From Cyclobacterium jeungdonense (lineage in GTDB: Bacteria; Bacteroidota; Bacteroidia; Cytophagales; Cyclobacteriaceae): a stretch of 64,000 nt of DNA. Where the stretch lies: positions 1-64,000 of the forward strand of contig NZ_WMCD01000013.1 in NCBI RefSeq assembly GCF_010994275.1, given 5' to 3'. The translations under genes were made by a program, and so were the position numbers. Numbering within the stretch: position 1 is the stretch's first letter; each line of letters opens with the position of its first letter. This document shows positions 1-8,189 of the stretch, piece after piece. The notes under the pieces were generated by a model. The model was not told the origin of the DNA. It saw only the letters and a program-made list of their open reading frames with translations, and searched no databases.

Positions 1-15
1 TTTGTCTCTGTATTC

Positions 16-80
16 ATCTGACAGTTTTTAGGGGTTAATGATTAGATTCAACACCTAAATTTAATCCCTAACTGTCAGAT
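16..80. repeat. Imperfect inverted repeat spanning a stop codon
   Basis: The arms ATCTGACAGTT (16-26) and AACTGTCAGAT (70-80) are exact reverse complements. A second inner stem pairs TAGGGGTTAA (29-38) with TTAATCCCTA (61-70) with one wobble. The minus-strand stop codon of the neighbouring MBL-fold gene lies inside the 3' arm. No T-run follows on either strand, so it is not a canonical terminator. It could still slow 3' decay of the transcript or be a remnant of a mobile-element end. Confidence 0.45.
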
Positions 81-1180
81 TTCATCGTAGCTTTTTCAAA
101 TAAATCTATTCCTAATATAGGGTTAATTAGTTGACCTTTAATGCTGTTTTCATTGGTAACTAATACGTCCCAAGGCTCCATTCTAGGCTCGTCCGATAAG
201 TCAAACGTACCGAAGTGCATGGGAATAAAATAGCTGCCTCCCAGTGTATTAAAAGCTTTGATAGCGTCGGTTGGACTGATATGTGCTTGGGCCATGAACC
301 ATTCTGGTTTGTAGGCGCCTACTCCCATCAGGCAGTACTGCGGGTTACCCATAATGTTTGAAATGTCTTCGAAATGGGCACCATAACCACTGTCTCCCAT
401 GAAATAGACGGTTTTATTGTGACTAATCAAATAAAACCCTCCCCACAAATTTTCGTTCAGATCCCAAAGCCACCTTCTTGACCAGTGACGCGCCGGCAGA
501 TAGGTAATGGTCACGGCTTCCGTTTTGAATTCCTGATACCAACCGGCTTCCTGAATTTCCTGACCATTTGTCCATCCTCCAATGACTTCCCCAAGCTTTA
601 AGCCGGTGAGAATTTTCATATCAGGATTTTCATCCGATAAAAAACGAATGGTCTTTTTGTCACAATGATCCCGGTGGTTGTGAGACAGCAGTAGGTAATC
701 GATAGGCGGGAGGGATTCCGGTGAAAAAGGTAGTTTACTTTCTCTTCTCAAAAAAAAGTTGTCAAATAATACCGGATCGGTCAATATGACCTTCCCATCA
801 AGCCTGATCAGGTAACTGGCATGACCAAGCCAGATTAAAAAATCACCTCGGCCTTCCGGGATTTTAGCTTCCTTTTTTACTTTCAGAGTTCGGGTCTCCG
901 CTTTTTTTTCCTCTTTTTGCGGGTTTTCTGATGTTTGCCATTTCCACAAATCCCCAAAACTAGACTCGAATTCGTGATACAAATTTGTAAATTGACCTTT
1001 TCCATTGACCGGATTTCCTTTCCATTTGGGTGAAGGATGTACGGTCTTAAGCCTCGGGTTTTCCATATAAAAGGTTTTTTTTGAATCCTTTGAGGAAGTG
1101 CATCCAACAGACAAAAAACAAACCGTTCCTGCCAGAATTAGGAGCCAAATCTTCAGTCCGGTGATTTTTTTTTGATCCAT
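68..1180 (-). CDS. MBL-fold metal-dependent hydrolase, lipoprotein
   Basis: Predicted metallo-beta-lactamase-fold hydrolase of the UlaG/NAPE-PLD-like group. The N-terminus is a lipoprotein signal (hydrophobic stretch ending LSVGC, lipid-anchored Cys about residue 27), so it should sit in the periplasm or outer membrane. The metal motif HNHRDHCD (HxHxDH) lies near residue 166, and further family motifs are PARHWSRR, MGDSGYG and PMHFGTF toward the C-terminus. NAPE-PLD relatives cleave N-acyl phospholipids, but the substrate here cannot be told. It stands alone. The ATG at 1180 is kept because it directly precedes the basic n-region of the signal peptide. Confidence 0.85.
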   Translation of the reverse strand: MDQKKITGLKIWLLILAGTVCFLSVGCTSSKDSKKTFYMENPRLKTVHPSPKWKGNPVNGKGQFTNLYHEFESSFGDLWKWQTSENPQKEEKKAETRTLKVKKEAKIPEGRGDFLIWLGHASYLIRLDGKVILTDPVLFDNFFLRRESKLPFSPESLPPIDYLLLSHNHRDHCDKKTIRFLSDENPDMKILTGLKLGEVIGGWTNGQEIQEAGWYQEFKTEAVTITYLPARHWSRRWLWDLNENLWGGFYLISHNKTVYFMGDSGYGAHFEDISNIMGNPQYCLMGVGAYKPEWFMAQAHISPTDAIKAFNTLGGSYFIPMHFGTFDLSDEPRMEPWDVLVTNENSIKGQLINPILGIDLFEKATMKSDS

Positions 1181-1325
1181 TTCTCTTCGCTTGCTTACAA
1201 GGGATGTGCTAGTCGATTACCAATTTCATGTTCTAAATAACAGGTATTAGCTAAGTCTGGAAAAAGTAAAGCATGTTGCTGGTAAACAGTAATTTCTAAT
1301 TATGGAAACCGGTATACCATTATTC

Positions 1326-1853
1326 CTAAAATTTATCAGGTAGCAATTGCATTTCCACCTCTTTCCATGAATTTACCCGAATATGTTTTCCAGGAGAAGC
1401 AATCTCATTATGAGGTTGGCTAAAAAGGTAGGTTTTTCCGCTGAAAGTATCGAGGTTTTTAAAATGATCATCGATCATGATATCTGTCCTGATAATTTCT
1501 TTTGACCCGCAAAACACCATTTGTTGCCATTGAATAAACGGAAAATGGTTGTTAAGCCATCGTAGTTTTTCATGCAAACTTAGCGGGAATTCAGTGGCTG
1601 CTGAGACAATAAACACTTTATAGTGAGGAATTAGTTTTTTCAAAGTGGCCTGAGCTCCAGGAATCAAAGGAGCGCTTTCAAAAAAACCCGGAGAGTTCAC
1701 ATGTTTTTTAAGTAACGGAAATGCCTCTGCTTCTTTTAGCCCACGGATGGACTCCAGGCTTAATTTTTCCCCTGTATCTTGAAAATGCAGGTTTAAAAAC
1801 TGGCGGTAGACGTCGGCAAGTACACCGTCCATATCCACTGCTATGGTCTTCAT
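1326..1853 (-). CDS. 5'(3')-deoxyribonucleotidase, HAD family
   Basis: Small (175 aa) HAD-superfamily phosphatase of the NT5C type, expected to dephosphorylate deoxynucleoside monophosphates in the cytoplasm. The first HAD motif is DMDGVLAD (nucleophile Asp7, general acid Asp9). A motif II-like VSAA segment follows near residue 92, and IMIDDH near residue 128 supplies the acidic metal-binding residues. Its ATG overlaps the TGA stop of the upstream coiled-coil gene by 4 nt (ATGA), so the two are probably translationally coupled. Function is assigned from motifs and length, and substrate preference is not shown by the sequence. Confidence 0.8.
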   Translation of the reverse strand: MKTIAVDMDGVLADVYRQFLNLHFQDTGEKLSLESIRGLKEAEAFPLLKKHVNSPGFFESAPLIPGAQATLKKLIPHYKVFIVSAATEFPLSLHEKLRWLNNHFPFIQWQQMVFCGSKEIIRTDIMIDDHFKNLDTFSGKTYLFSQPHNEIASPGKHIRVNSWKEVEMQLLPDKF

Positions 1854-2446
1854 GAATCCTTGTTATTTAAGGCGTCTACCAATTGTCTGTTGAGTTTTCG
1901 CTCCCTTTCCAGCGTGTTTCGGCGGTGTTGCTCAAATTCTTCCCGGAGATCTTCCAACGTCCGTTGGGTTTCTGCAGTAATTTTATGACCTCTTTTAAAT
2001 TGAATGAAAGAAACAATCAGAACGAGGAGTAAAAATAGTATGACTCCCCATACCAGATTATTATATATTTGTTTGTGCAGTAGAAGTCCAAAAATGCTGA
2101 AACTGTCTCTTTCTTCAATTGCGCGAGCTAGTTCCTCCTTCGTTTCGGACAATTCACCATTTAATTGGGTAATTTGGTTTTTGGTTTCCGTAAGTGCGCT
2201 ATTTAATTCCTGAATTTCATTCTGATAGCGCTGGGTGGAGTCAAGAATGGTCGCCTGGAGACGGTCCAATTCTGCTCTTTTGATTACCTTATATTCCTGA
2301 TAATTAGAAGAAATTTCTTTAAGGTATTCAAATTGTTCTTGGATCGTTCCATTTTCTCCGGTTTCGGTTACTTGGCTTTCGTTTTGAGCGAATACCCCTG
2401 CGGGAAATGCTAAAAAAAGCATAAATAAAAAATAAGTAATTTTCAT
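1850..2446 (-). CDS. Signal-peptide coiled-coil single-pass membrane protein, unknown function
   Basis: Not recognised as a named family. From the chosen start (2446) the protein is 198 aa: a signal peptide (MKITYFLFMLFLAFPAG...), a Glu/Gln/Leu-rich coiled coil around residues 36-113, one transmembrane helix around 130-150 (VILFLLLVLIV), then a basic and acidic helical tail. An in-frame ATG at 2494 would add 16 polar residues before the signal peptide, which makes 2446 the better start. It overlaps the downstream deoxynucleotidase start by 4 nt. The layout suggests a periplasmic coiled-coil sensor or scaffold with a cytoplasmic tail, but this is inference. Confidence 0.7.
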   Translation of the reverse strand: MKITYFLFMLFLAFPAGVFAQNESQVTETGENGTIQEQFEYLKEISSNYQEYKVIKRAELDRLQATILDSTQRYQNEIQELNSALTETKNQITQLNGELSETKEELARAIEERDSFSIFGLLLHKQIYNNLVWGVILFLLLVLIVSFIQFKRGHKITAETQRTLEDLREEFEQHRRNTLERERKLNRQLVDALNNKDS

Positions 2447-2558
2447 AGTTGGGCTGTTTTTATAATGCTGATTCGTAATTGCTTCCTTTATCAATATTCA
2501 TGCAAAACTAAAAAATATTCCACGAATACAACTTATTTTTTCTCAAAGAGATCTCTGT

Positions 2559-2966
2559 TCATGGTTTTTCTTTGAAATCCAGGGATACTGAATTAATACA
2601 ATAGCGGGTACCTCCCTTGTCTGAAGGCCCATCCGGAAAGCGATGCCCTAAATGCCCGCCACAATTCGCGCAGCAAATTTCTTCCCGGATCATTCCGTGC
2701 GAGTAATCCATGGTAACGGTAATGGCCTCTTTTGAAACAGGATGTGTAAAACTTGGCCAACCGCATCCGCTGTCGTATTTATCACGGCTGTGGAAAATTT
2801 CATTCCCACAACCACGGCATTCATAAATTCCAGATTCTTTATTTAAATAGTATTCACCGGAAAAAGCCCTTTCTGTTCCTTTTTGCCTTAAAACCCGGTA
2901 GGCATCGGGATCCAGTTTGGCCTTCCAATCTTCTTCGCTTAGCTTTTTTGCCGCATCGTTTGCCAT
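2559..2966 (-). CDS. msrB: Peptide-methionine (R)-S-oxide reductase MsrB
   Basis: 135-aa MsrB that reduces methionine-R-sulfoxide in proteins, using thioredoxin as reductant. Two CxxC zinc motifs are visible (C50-RG-C53 and C99-AN-C102), followed by the GGHLGHRF signature and the catalytic Cys123 in RYCINSVS. The length is typical of a free-standing MsrB. No signal peptide is present, so it acts in the cytoplasm. No msrA lies next to it. The gene is monocistronic by spacing. Confidence 0.95.
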   Translation of the reverse strand: MANDAAKKLSEEDWKAKLDPDAYRVLRQKGTERAFSGEYYLNKESGIYECRGCGNEIFHSRDKYDSGCGWPSFTHPVSKEAITVTMDYSHGMIREEICCANCGGHLGHRFPDGPSDKGGTRYCINSVSLDFKEKP

Positions 2967-3022
2967 AATATCCTTTTTGTTTATCTCATTATAGTAACCC
3001 CCAATTTAATGGAATGGTTTCG

Positions 3023-4201
3023 CTAAGATTCGATGGATTGGAGAATTTTGGAACAGGCAAATTCAATTTCCTTCCGGCTGATGGTAAGGGGAGGGGCAAT
3101 GCGCATGGCGTTGTCACAAAATAAAAACCAATCGGTGATCACTCCATTTCCTATGCAGCGGTCTATGATCGGTTTCAGCACTTCAAAGGAGTCAAAACTG
3201 AGTGCCATCATTAATCCCTTGTTTCGAATACCGGTTATTTTTGGGTGGACGAGAAGCTTTTTGAATAAGTTGGCTTTCTCCCTCACTCCGGCTACCAGCG
3301 CTTCATCTTGAATGACCTGGATGGTGGCCAGAGACGCGGCGGCACTCACAGGATGTCCTCCAAATGTTGTGATATGGCCCAAAAGTGGATTATTTTTCAA
3401 AACAGACATGATTTCCCTGGATGAAATAAAAGATCCGATAGGCATGCCTCCCCCCATTCCTTTGGCGCATACCAAGATGTCCGGTTGGATTCCAAAATCC
3501 TCAAAAGCCCAGAATGTTCCCGTTCTTCCGAATCCGGCCTGTATCTCATCCAATATTAAAAGCGTTCCTGTCTCGTTGCACTTTTTTCTCAGTGCCTGGA
3601 AATAGCCAATTTCAGCCACCTGCACTCCTGCCTCTCCCTGAATGGTTTCCAAGATAATGGCTGCCGTGTCAGTGGTAATATCTTCCAGATGGTCCTTATT
3701 CCCATAGGCAATTTGGCGTATTCCGGGAACCAGGGGACGGTAAGCCCGCTTGAATTGTTCATTCCCTCCTACAGAAAGCGCTCCGTGTGAAGATCCATGG
3801 TAGGCATTTTCACATGTAAGGATTTCTCTACGATTGGTGTACCTCTTGGCCAGTTTCAAGGCTCCTTCCACGGCCTCACTACCACTGTTTACCAGGTAAA
3901 CGTTGTCTAGTGGCTCTGGTAAAGTGTGTACCAGAGCCTGTGCTAACTGAGCCTGAGGCTGTTGCACATATTCTCCATAAACCATAAGGTGAAGGTACTT
4001 TTCCAGTTGTGCATGGATGGCTGCGAGAACCTTGGGGTGGCGATGACCAACATTACTTACCCCAATACCGGAAATCAGGTCCAGGTACCGCTCTCCATTG
4101 GGTCCATAGAGAAAAACGCCCTCCGCTTTCTCTATTTCGATCATAAGCGGAAAATCGGTTGTCTGAGCTAAATGAGAAAGAAATAGTTGGCGATTATTCA
4201 T
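3023..4201 (-). CDS. Class III (acetylornithine/ornithine-type) PLP aminotransferase
   Basis: Fold-type I class III aminotransferase of about 392 aa. PLP-site elements are present in order: VNSGSEAVEGALKLA (phosphate-binding region near residue 105), AYHGSSHGA, DEIQAGFGRTG (Asp about 218), and the Schiff-base lysine in AKGMGGGMPIG (about Lys247). Family members act on acetylornithine, ornithine, 4-aminobutyrate or similar amines. No arginine-biosynthesis gene is adjacent, so the substrate is open. ATG 4201 (MNNRQLF) is preferred over the upstream 4213 because family N-termini are short, though both are in frame. Confidence 0.85.
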   Translation of the reverse strand: MNNRQLFLSHLAQTTDFPLMIEIEKAEGVFLYGPNGERYLDLISGIGVSNVGHRHPKVLAAIHAQLEKYLHLMVYGEYVQQPQAQLAQALVHTLPEPLDNVYLVNSGSEAVEGALKLAKRYTNRREILTCENAYHGSSHGALSVGGNEQFKRAYRPLVPGIRQIAYGNKDHLEDITTDTAAIILETIQGEAGVQVAEIGYFQALRKKCNETGTLLILDEIQAGFGRTGTFWAFEDFGIQPDILVCAKGMGGGMPIGSFISSREIMSVLKNNPLLGHITTFGGHPVSAAASLATIQVIQDEALVAGVREKANLFKKLLVHPKITGIRNKGLMMALSFDSFEVLKPIIDRCIGNGVITDWFLFCDNAMRIAPPLTISRKEIEFACSKILQSIES

Positions 4202-4533
4202 TGATTTCAACACAGTTTATTCGTATCACTCGGTTTATTTTTCGGATACTGCAAAAATACGCATACGGGAGCGTTAAATAAAACTAGAAGGAACTTATAG
4301 AGAACCTGGGTGTCTCCGGACTTTTTTTTAACCGCAGAGTGCGCAACTGGTTTCGCAAAGGTGGCAAAGTTGATCTTCTAGTCTCTTCCTTGAGACCTTA
4401 ACGGATTCTCGGCGTGCTTTGCGGTTACCAGTGATTTAGCGGTAATCTTTAAATTTATTCTCAGGCATGCAGGATTATTTCATTCAAATCCCTTAATTTG
4501 ATCCTTCGATAAACCATAAACTAAAAAATACCT
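4202..4533. other. Intergenic region, 332 bp
   Basis: Gene-free stretch between two divergent genes. It contains the fold-back repeat described at 4329-4427. The rest is A/T-rich leader for the DUF1080 gene, without an exact -7 box. Confidence 0.6.
4329..4427. repeat. Fold-back element with TAACCGCA ends
   Basis: The left end TAACCGCAGAGTGCGC (4329-4344) matches the reverse complement of the right end (4412-4427) at 13 of 16 positions, enclosing about 67 bp. The interior contains two GCAAAG words (TCGCAAAG, GGCAAAG). There is no coding potential. It looks like a miniature inverted-repeat element or its decayed remnant. Confidence 0.45.
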
Positions 4534-5295
4534 ATGAAATTAAAATGCCTTAGCTTGATGTTACTTCTGGGATTTGTCGGTTCATTTTCCCTTATGGCCC
4601 AGCAAAATGAAACGAAATTACCGCCCGAGGCAACCGAGTTTTACGAACCAAAGGTGAAGCCTGTAAGTCCCGGAAATGAAAACCACCTTCCGCCGGCAGA
4701 TGCCATCGTGCTCTTCGGTGGAAACGATCTGAATGCCTGGGTAAGTGAACGAGATGGAAGTTTTCCCAAATGGAAGGTAGAAGATGGGATCCTGACCGTC
4801 GCTCCCAGAACCGGAGGTATAAAATCCAAAGAAGCTTTTGGAGATGTTCAGGTTCATATTGAATGGCGCGCACCTAGCGAAGTGGTAGGAAATGGACAAG
4901 GAAGGGGTAATTCCGGATTTTTCTTTATGGGAAAATACGAACTGCAGATTCTAGACTCTTACAATAACGAAACGTATTCAAACGGTCAGGCAGCCAGTAT
5001 ATACAAGCAGCATCCTCCTCTGGTCAATGCCATGCGGGCTCCGGGAGAATGGAATACCTATGATGCCGTTTTTACTGCTCCCAGATTCAATGAGAATGGG
5101 ATGCTGATTTCCCCGGCAAGAATTACCGTTTTTCACAATGGCATATTGGTACAGAATAATGTGGAGCTTAGAGGTCCTACCCAATACATCGGGATTCCTC
5201 ACTACGTGGCGCATGAAGAAAAATTACCCTTCCATATTCAGGATCACAGCAATCCTGTTAGCTTTAGAAATATCTGGGTAAGAAAACTGGATTGA
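4534..5295 (+). CDS. Secreted DUF1080 (3-keto-disaccharide hydrolase-type) protein
   Basis: 253-aa protein with a clear signal peptide (about residues 1-23, ending LMAQ) and one DUF1080 concanavalin-like domain. Visible family features are the LFGGNDLNAW start of the domain, the WKVEDGILTV segment, and NSGFFFMGKYELQILDS near residue 130. DUF1080 proteins are now linked to 3-keto-glycoside hydrolysis, working after a Gfo/Idh/MocA dehydrogenase oxidises the sugar. That fits the Tat-exported Gfo/Idh gene starting 29 nt downstream, and the two are probably one operon ending at the terminator at 6680-6708. Confidence 0.88.
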   Translation: MKLKCLSLMLLLGFVGSFSLMAQQNETKLPPEATEFYEPKVKPVSPGNENHLPPADAIVLFGGNDLNAWVSERDGSFPKWKVEDGILTVAPRTGGIKSKEAFGDVQVHIEWRAPSEVVGNGQGRGNSGFFFMGKYELQILDSYNNETYSNGQAASIYKQHPPLVNAMRAPGEWNTYDAVFTAPRFNENGMLISPARITVFHNGILVQNNVELRGPTQYIGIPHYVAHEEKLPFHIQDHSNPVSFRNIWVRKLD

Positions 5296-5324
5296 AGTAG
5301 TCGCTGGAATAAACCCAACAAATC

Positions 5325-6668
5325 ATGAATTCAAGAAGAAAATTTTTACACCGGTCTTTACTGGCTTCGGCAGGAATGGCGGCTTTTCCGGCTGCGTTAT
5401 CCGCAGGGGAATTGAATGCACGGACCAAAATGGTTGGTGCCAATGATCAGATCAACTTTGGCCTCATTGGATGTAAAGGTATGGGCTGGTCCAATATGAA
5501 CAGCCATTTGCTGCTTCCCGAAGTCAATTGCGTAGCACTGGCAGATGTGGATCAGAACGTACTCGATCAACGCACCCAGGACGTCTATAAACTAAGAGGA
5601 AAAAAACCCAAACAATACAAGGATTACCGGCAGATGTTAGAAGACCCGGAAATCGATGCCGTCATCATCGGAACGCCTGATCATTGGCATTGCCTGAACC
5701 TGATTGACAGCTTAGCTGCAGGCAAACACGCCTATACCGAAAAGCCACTGGCTAATAGTATAGAGGAATGTAAACTCATGGTAAAAGCTGCGGATCGGTA
5801 CGGAAAACTGGTGCAGGTAGGACAATGGCAACGAAGCGGATCCCAATACGCACAAGCTATTGATATGGTTAAATCCGGAAAACTTGGAAACATTCGTTTG
5901 GTAAAAACCTGGGCCTACCAGGGCTGGATGAAGCCGGTGCCTGTGATGCCTAACGGTCAACCTCCGGCAGGAGTAGATTACCAAATGTGGCTGGGCCCTG
6001 CTCCTGACAGGCCTTTTAACCCCAATCGGTTTCACTTTAATTTCCGCTGGTTTTGGGATTATGCCGGTGGACTTATGACCGACTGGGGAGTACACGAAAT
6101 TGACATTGCCTTATTTGCTATGGGAGTTAGTGCCCCCAAGTCCGTCATGGCTTCGGGCGGTAAACTGGCTTATCCGGACGATGCTTCGGAAACACCCGAT
6201 ACCCTGCAAACTGTTTACGAATACGATGGGTTTAACATGTTGTGGGAGCATGCTACGGGTATTGACGGAGGTAATTACGGGACCACGGAAGGAATCGCCT
6301 TTATCGGCAATAATGGTACCCTTGTAGTCAACCGGGGTGGCTGGAAAGTAATCGCCGAAACAGAAAATGTTGATGGCCAGCGAAAAGAGAAAATTGAAGC
6401 CATGGAACTGGTCAAACCCGAAGGAAATGCACATCGCATTCACTGCAAGAACTTTGTGGAGGCCATCAAGGCAAACGACCCTACCATGCTTAATTGCGGG
6501 ATAAAAACCGGATCAGTTGCAGCCATTAATGCGCATATGGGTAACGTAGCCTATAAATTGGGCGAAAAGATCTATTGGGATGCAGACAAAGATCAATTTA
6601 CCAGCAAAAAAGCCAATAAAATGATGATGGCAGACTATCATAATGGCTGGAAACTCCCTAGCGTATAA
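5325..6668 (+). CDS. Tat-exported Gfo/Idh/MocA family oxidoreductase
   Basis: 447-aa NAD(P)-dependent sugar dehydrogenase-like protein. The N-terminus carries a twin-arginine signal (NSRRKFLHRSLL, then an Ala-rich hydrophobic region), meaning export in folded, cofactor-loaded form. The Rossmann start is GLIGCKGMG near residue 47, and the Gfo/Idh signature TEKPLANS lies near residue 139. The C-terminal half has the bacterial-type substrate domain with FNFRWFWDYAGGLMTDWG. The DUF1080 gene just upstream suggests a periplasmic pair in which this enzyme oxidises a glycoside and the partner cleaves the keto-sugar. That pairing is inference from known families. Confidence 0.88.
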   Translation: MNSRRKFLHRSLLASAGMAAFPAALSAGELNARTKMVGANDQINFGLIGCKGMGWSNMNSHLLLPEVNCVALADVDQNVLDQRTQDVYKLRGKKPKQYKDYRQMLEDPEIDAVIIGTPDHWHCLNLIDSLAAGKHAYTEKPLANSIEECKLMVKAADRYGKLVQVGQWQRSGSQYAQAIDMVKSGKLGNIRLVKTWAYQGWMKPVPVMPNGQPPAGVDYQMWLGPAPDRPFNPNRFHFNFRWFWDYAGGLMTDWGVHEIDIALFAMGVSAPKSVMASGGKLAYPDDASETPDTLQTVYEYDGFNMLWEHATGIDGGNYGTTEGIAFIGNNGTLVVNRGGWKVIAETENVDGQRKEKIEAMELVKPEGNAHRIHCKNFVEAIKANDPTMLNCGIKTGSVAAINAHMGNVAYKLGEKIYWDADKDQFTSKKANKMMMADYHNGWKLPSV

Positions 6669-6679
6669 AACCAATTAAT

Positions 6680-6708
6680 AAAAAAGGGGAGATAACTGCC
6701 CCTTTTTT
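6680..6708. terminator. Bidirectional Rho-independent terminator
   Basis: Stem AAAAAAGGGG (6680-6689) and CCCCTTTTTT (6699-6708) with a 9-nt loop, T-run on one strand and A-run on the other. It lies between two convergent genes and serves both. The minus-strand gene's stop codon touches its right edge. Confidence 0.85.
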
Positions 6709-7154
6709 TATTTATAATTTTCCAGCATGCGTTTTATGTGTGCTTTTGCGTCTAGCATGTTTTGAAAGACATCCTTTATCCGGTGATCTTGGTCCAGTAG
6801 ATAGGTGATCCGCTTAGGAATTCGTATGATTGGAACCAAGGCATCGTATTTTTCGCACACCTTACCCGAGGTATCGGACAATAATTCAAAGGGTAAATCA
6901 TGCGCTTTCTTAAAGCGTTGGTGAGTGGGCATATCGTCCCGGCTAATCCCGATTACCGGCAGTTCCAAACCCCTGAAATCTTCAAACTGATCCCTGAATT
7001 CGCAAGCTTGAGCGGTACATCCTCCGGTAAAATCTTTTGGATAGAAGTAGACCACGCAAGGTTTACCTTTTAAATCGTTGGAAAGTGAAAATAGTTTGCC
7101 GGAAGTAGATGGCAAAGTGAAATCAGGTGCTTTTTGACCAATTTTTAAACCCAT
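6708..7154 (-). CDS. bcp: Thioredoxin-dependent peroxiredoxin (Bcp/PrxQ type)
   Basis: 148-aa PrxQ/Bcp peroxiredoxin that reduces hydrogen peroxide and organic peroxides in the cytoplasm. The active-site segment YPKDFTGGCTAQACEFRD contains the peroxidatic Cys46 and the second Cys51 with the four-residue spacing typical of the subfamily. The PGxxAPDF-like start (IGQKAPDFTLP) is also present, and length matches the family. Single gene, ending in the shared terminator with the convergent oxidoreductase. Confidence 0.93.
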   Translation of the reverse strand: MGLKIGQKAPDFTLPSTSGKLFSLSNDLKGKPCVVYFYPKDFTGGCTAQACEFRDQFEDFRGLELPVIGISRDDMPTHQRFKKAHDLPFELLSDTSGKVCEKYDALVPIIRIPKRITYLLDQDHRIKDVFQNMLDAKAHIKRMLENYK

Positions 7155-7282
7155 TTTTTTATTTAACTAACAAAACAAAGGGAAATAAGTTTGAGTAAGG
7201 CCCGAAATTTTCTTTTAAAAGGAACCAAAAGCAGTGATTATTACTTATCATAAAAATTTTCTCACGAAGTAAATCGATTGTT

Positions 7283-8131
7283 TTGAGCAATGAAAGCGTC
7301 AAGCACATGTTGCTGGCAGGATTTTTTTTCGCCCTTATCAACGTGACGGTTAAATACTTGCCGCATATTCCAGCAATTGAAATCATTCTTTTCCGCTCTG
7401 TTTTTAGCTTTATCTTCAGTTATATTTTGTTGAAAAAGCAGGGTGTTCCTGTAATGGGAAACAACAAAAAACTCTTGATCCTAAGAGGATTGGTGGGCTC
7501 CATTGGCCTGATTACATTCTTTTATACCCTGCAAAATATTCCTCTGGCCAGTGCCGTGACCATCCAATATTTAGGGCCGGTGTTTACAAGCATATTGGGG
7601 ATCTTTATCGTCAGAGAAAAGGTCCTACCGATTCAGTTTCTCTATTTTGCCGTGGCTTTTTCAGGTGTATTAATGATTGAGGGCTTTGATTCCCGTATTG
7701 ATCCTGTCTTCCTGGGAATAGGAATCATTTCTGCCTTATTTTCTGGCCTGGCATACAATGTGATCCGCAAGTTGAAAAATACCGAACATCCTTTGGTGAT
7801 TGTTTTTTACTTTCCATTGGTTACCACTCCTTTTGCTGCGCTGATCAGTTATTATTTCTGGGTAACTCCACAGGGATGGGATTGGGGCCTACTGTTGTTG
7901 ATTGGTGTTTTGACTCAGTTTGCACAATATTATATGACCATGGCTTATCAAAACGCCAACCTGGCGAAGGTAGCCAGCCTGAACTATGTGGGAATCTTAT
8001 ATGCTTTGGGATTCGGTTATGTTTTATTCGAAGAGACGTATAATTTATGGACCTATGGAGGCATGTTACTGGTGCTATCTGGAGTCATTTTGAACCTGCT
8101 TCACTCACGGGCAGCTCCTTCAAATAAATAG
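7283..8131 (+). CDS. EamA/DMT family transporter
   Basis: 282-aa integral membrane protein with about ten predicted transmembrane helices arranged as two EamA repeats (residues about 8-135 and 145-275). The conserved ends of the halves are visible, e.g. SAVTIQYLGPVFTSILG in the first and AKVASLNYVGILYALGFG in the second. Members export metabolites or import nucleosides, but the substrate is not known here. The frame opens with TTG at 7283. ATG at 7307 would place the hydrophobic helix at residue 1 without charged residues, so TTG is kept, with moderate certainty. Confidence 0.82.
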   Translation: MSNESVKHMLLAGFFFALINVTVKYLPHIPAIEIILFRSVFSFIFSYILLKKQGVPVMGNNKKLLILRGLVGSIGLITFFYTLQNIPLASAVTIQYLGPVFTSILGIFIVREKVLPIQFLYFAVAFSGVLMIEGFDSRIDPVFLGIGIISALFSGLAYNVIRKLKNTEHPLVIVFYFPLVTTPFAALISYYFWVTPQGWDWGLLLLIGVLTQFAQYYMTMAYQNANLAKVASLNYVGILYALGFGYVLFEETYNLWTYGGMLLVLSGVILNLLHSRAAPSNK

Positions 8132-8162
8132 GTTAAAATATGGCATAAGCCGTCGAATCCTG

Positions 8163-8170
8163 TAAATTTG
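8163..8170 (+). promoter_or_regulatory. Candidate Bacteroidota -7 box for pncB
   Basis: TAAATTTG matches the Bacteroidota -7 consensus TAnnTTTG exactly and ends 19 nt before the pncB ATG, so the leader would be very short. No convincing -33 TTG lies at the right distance, which keeps confidence low. Confidence 0.35.
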
Positions 8171-8189
8171 GGTCTTATACCTAGTTTTT

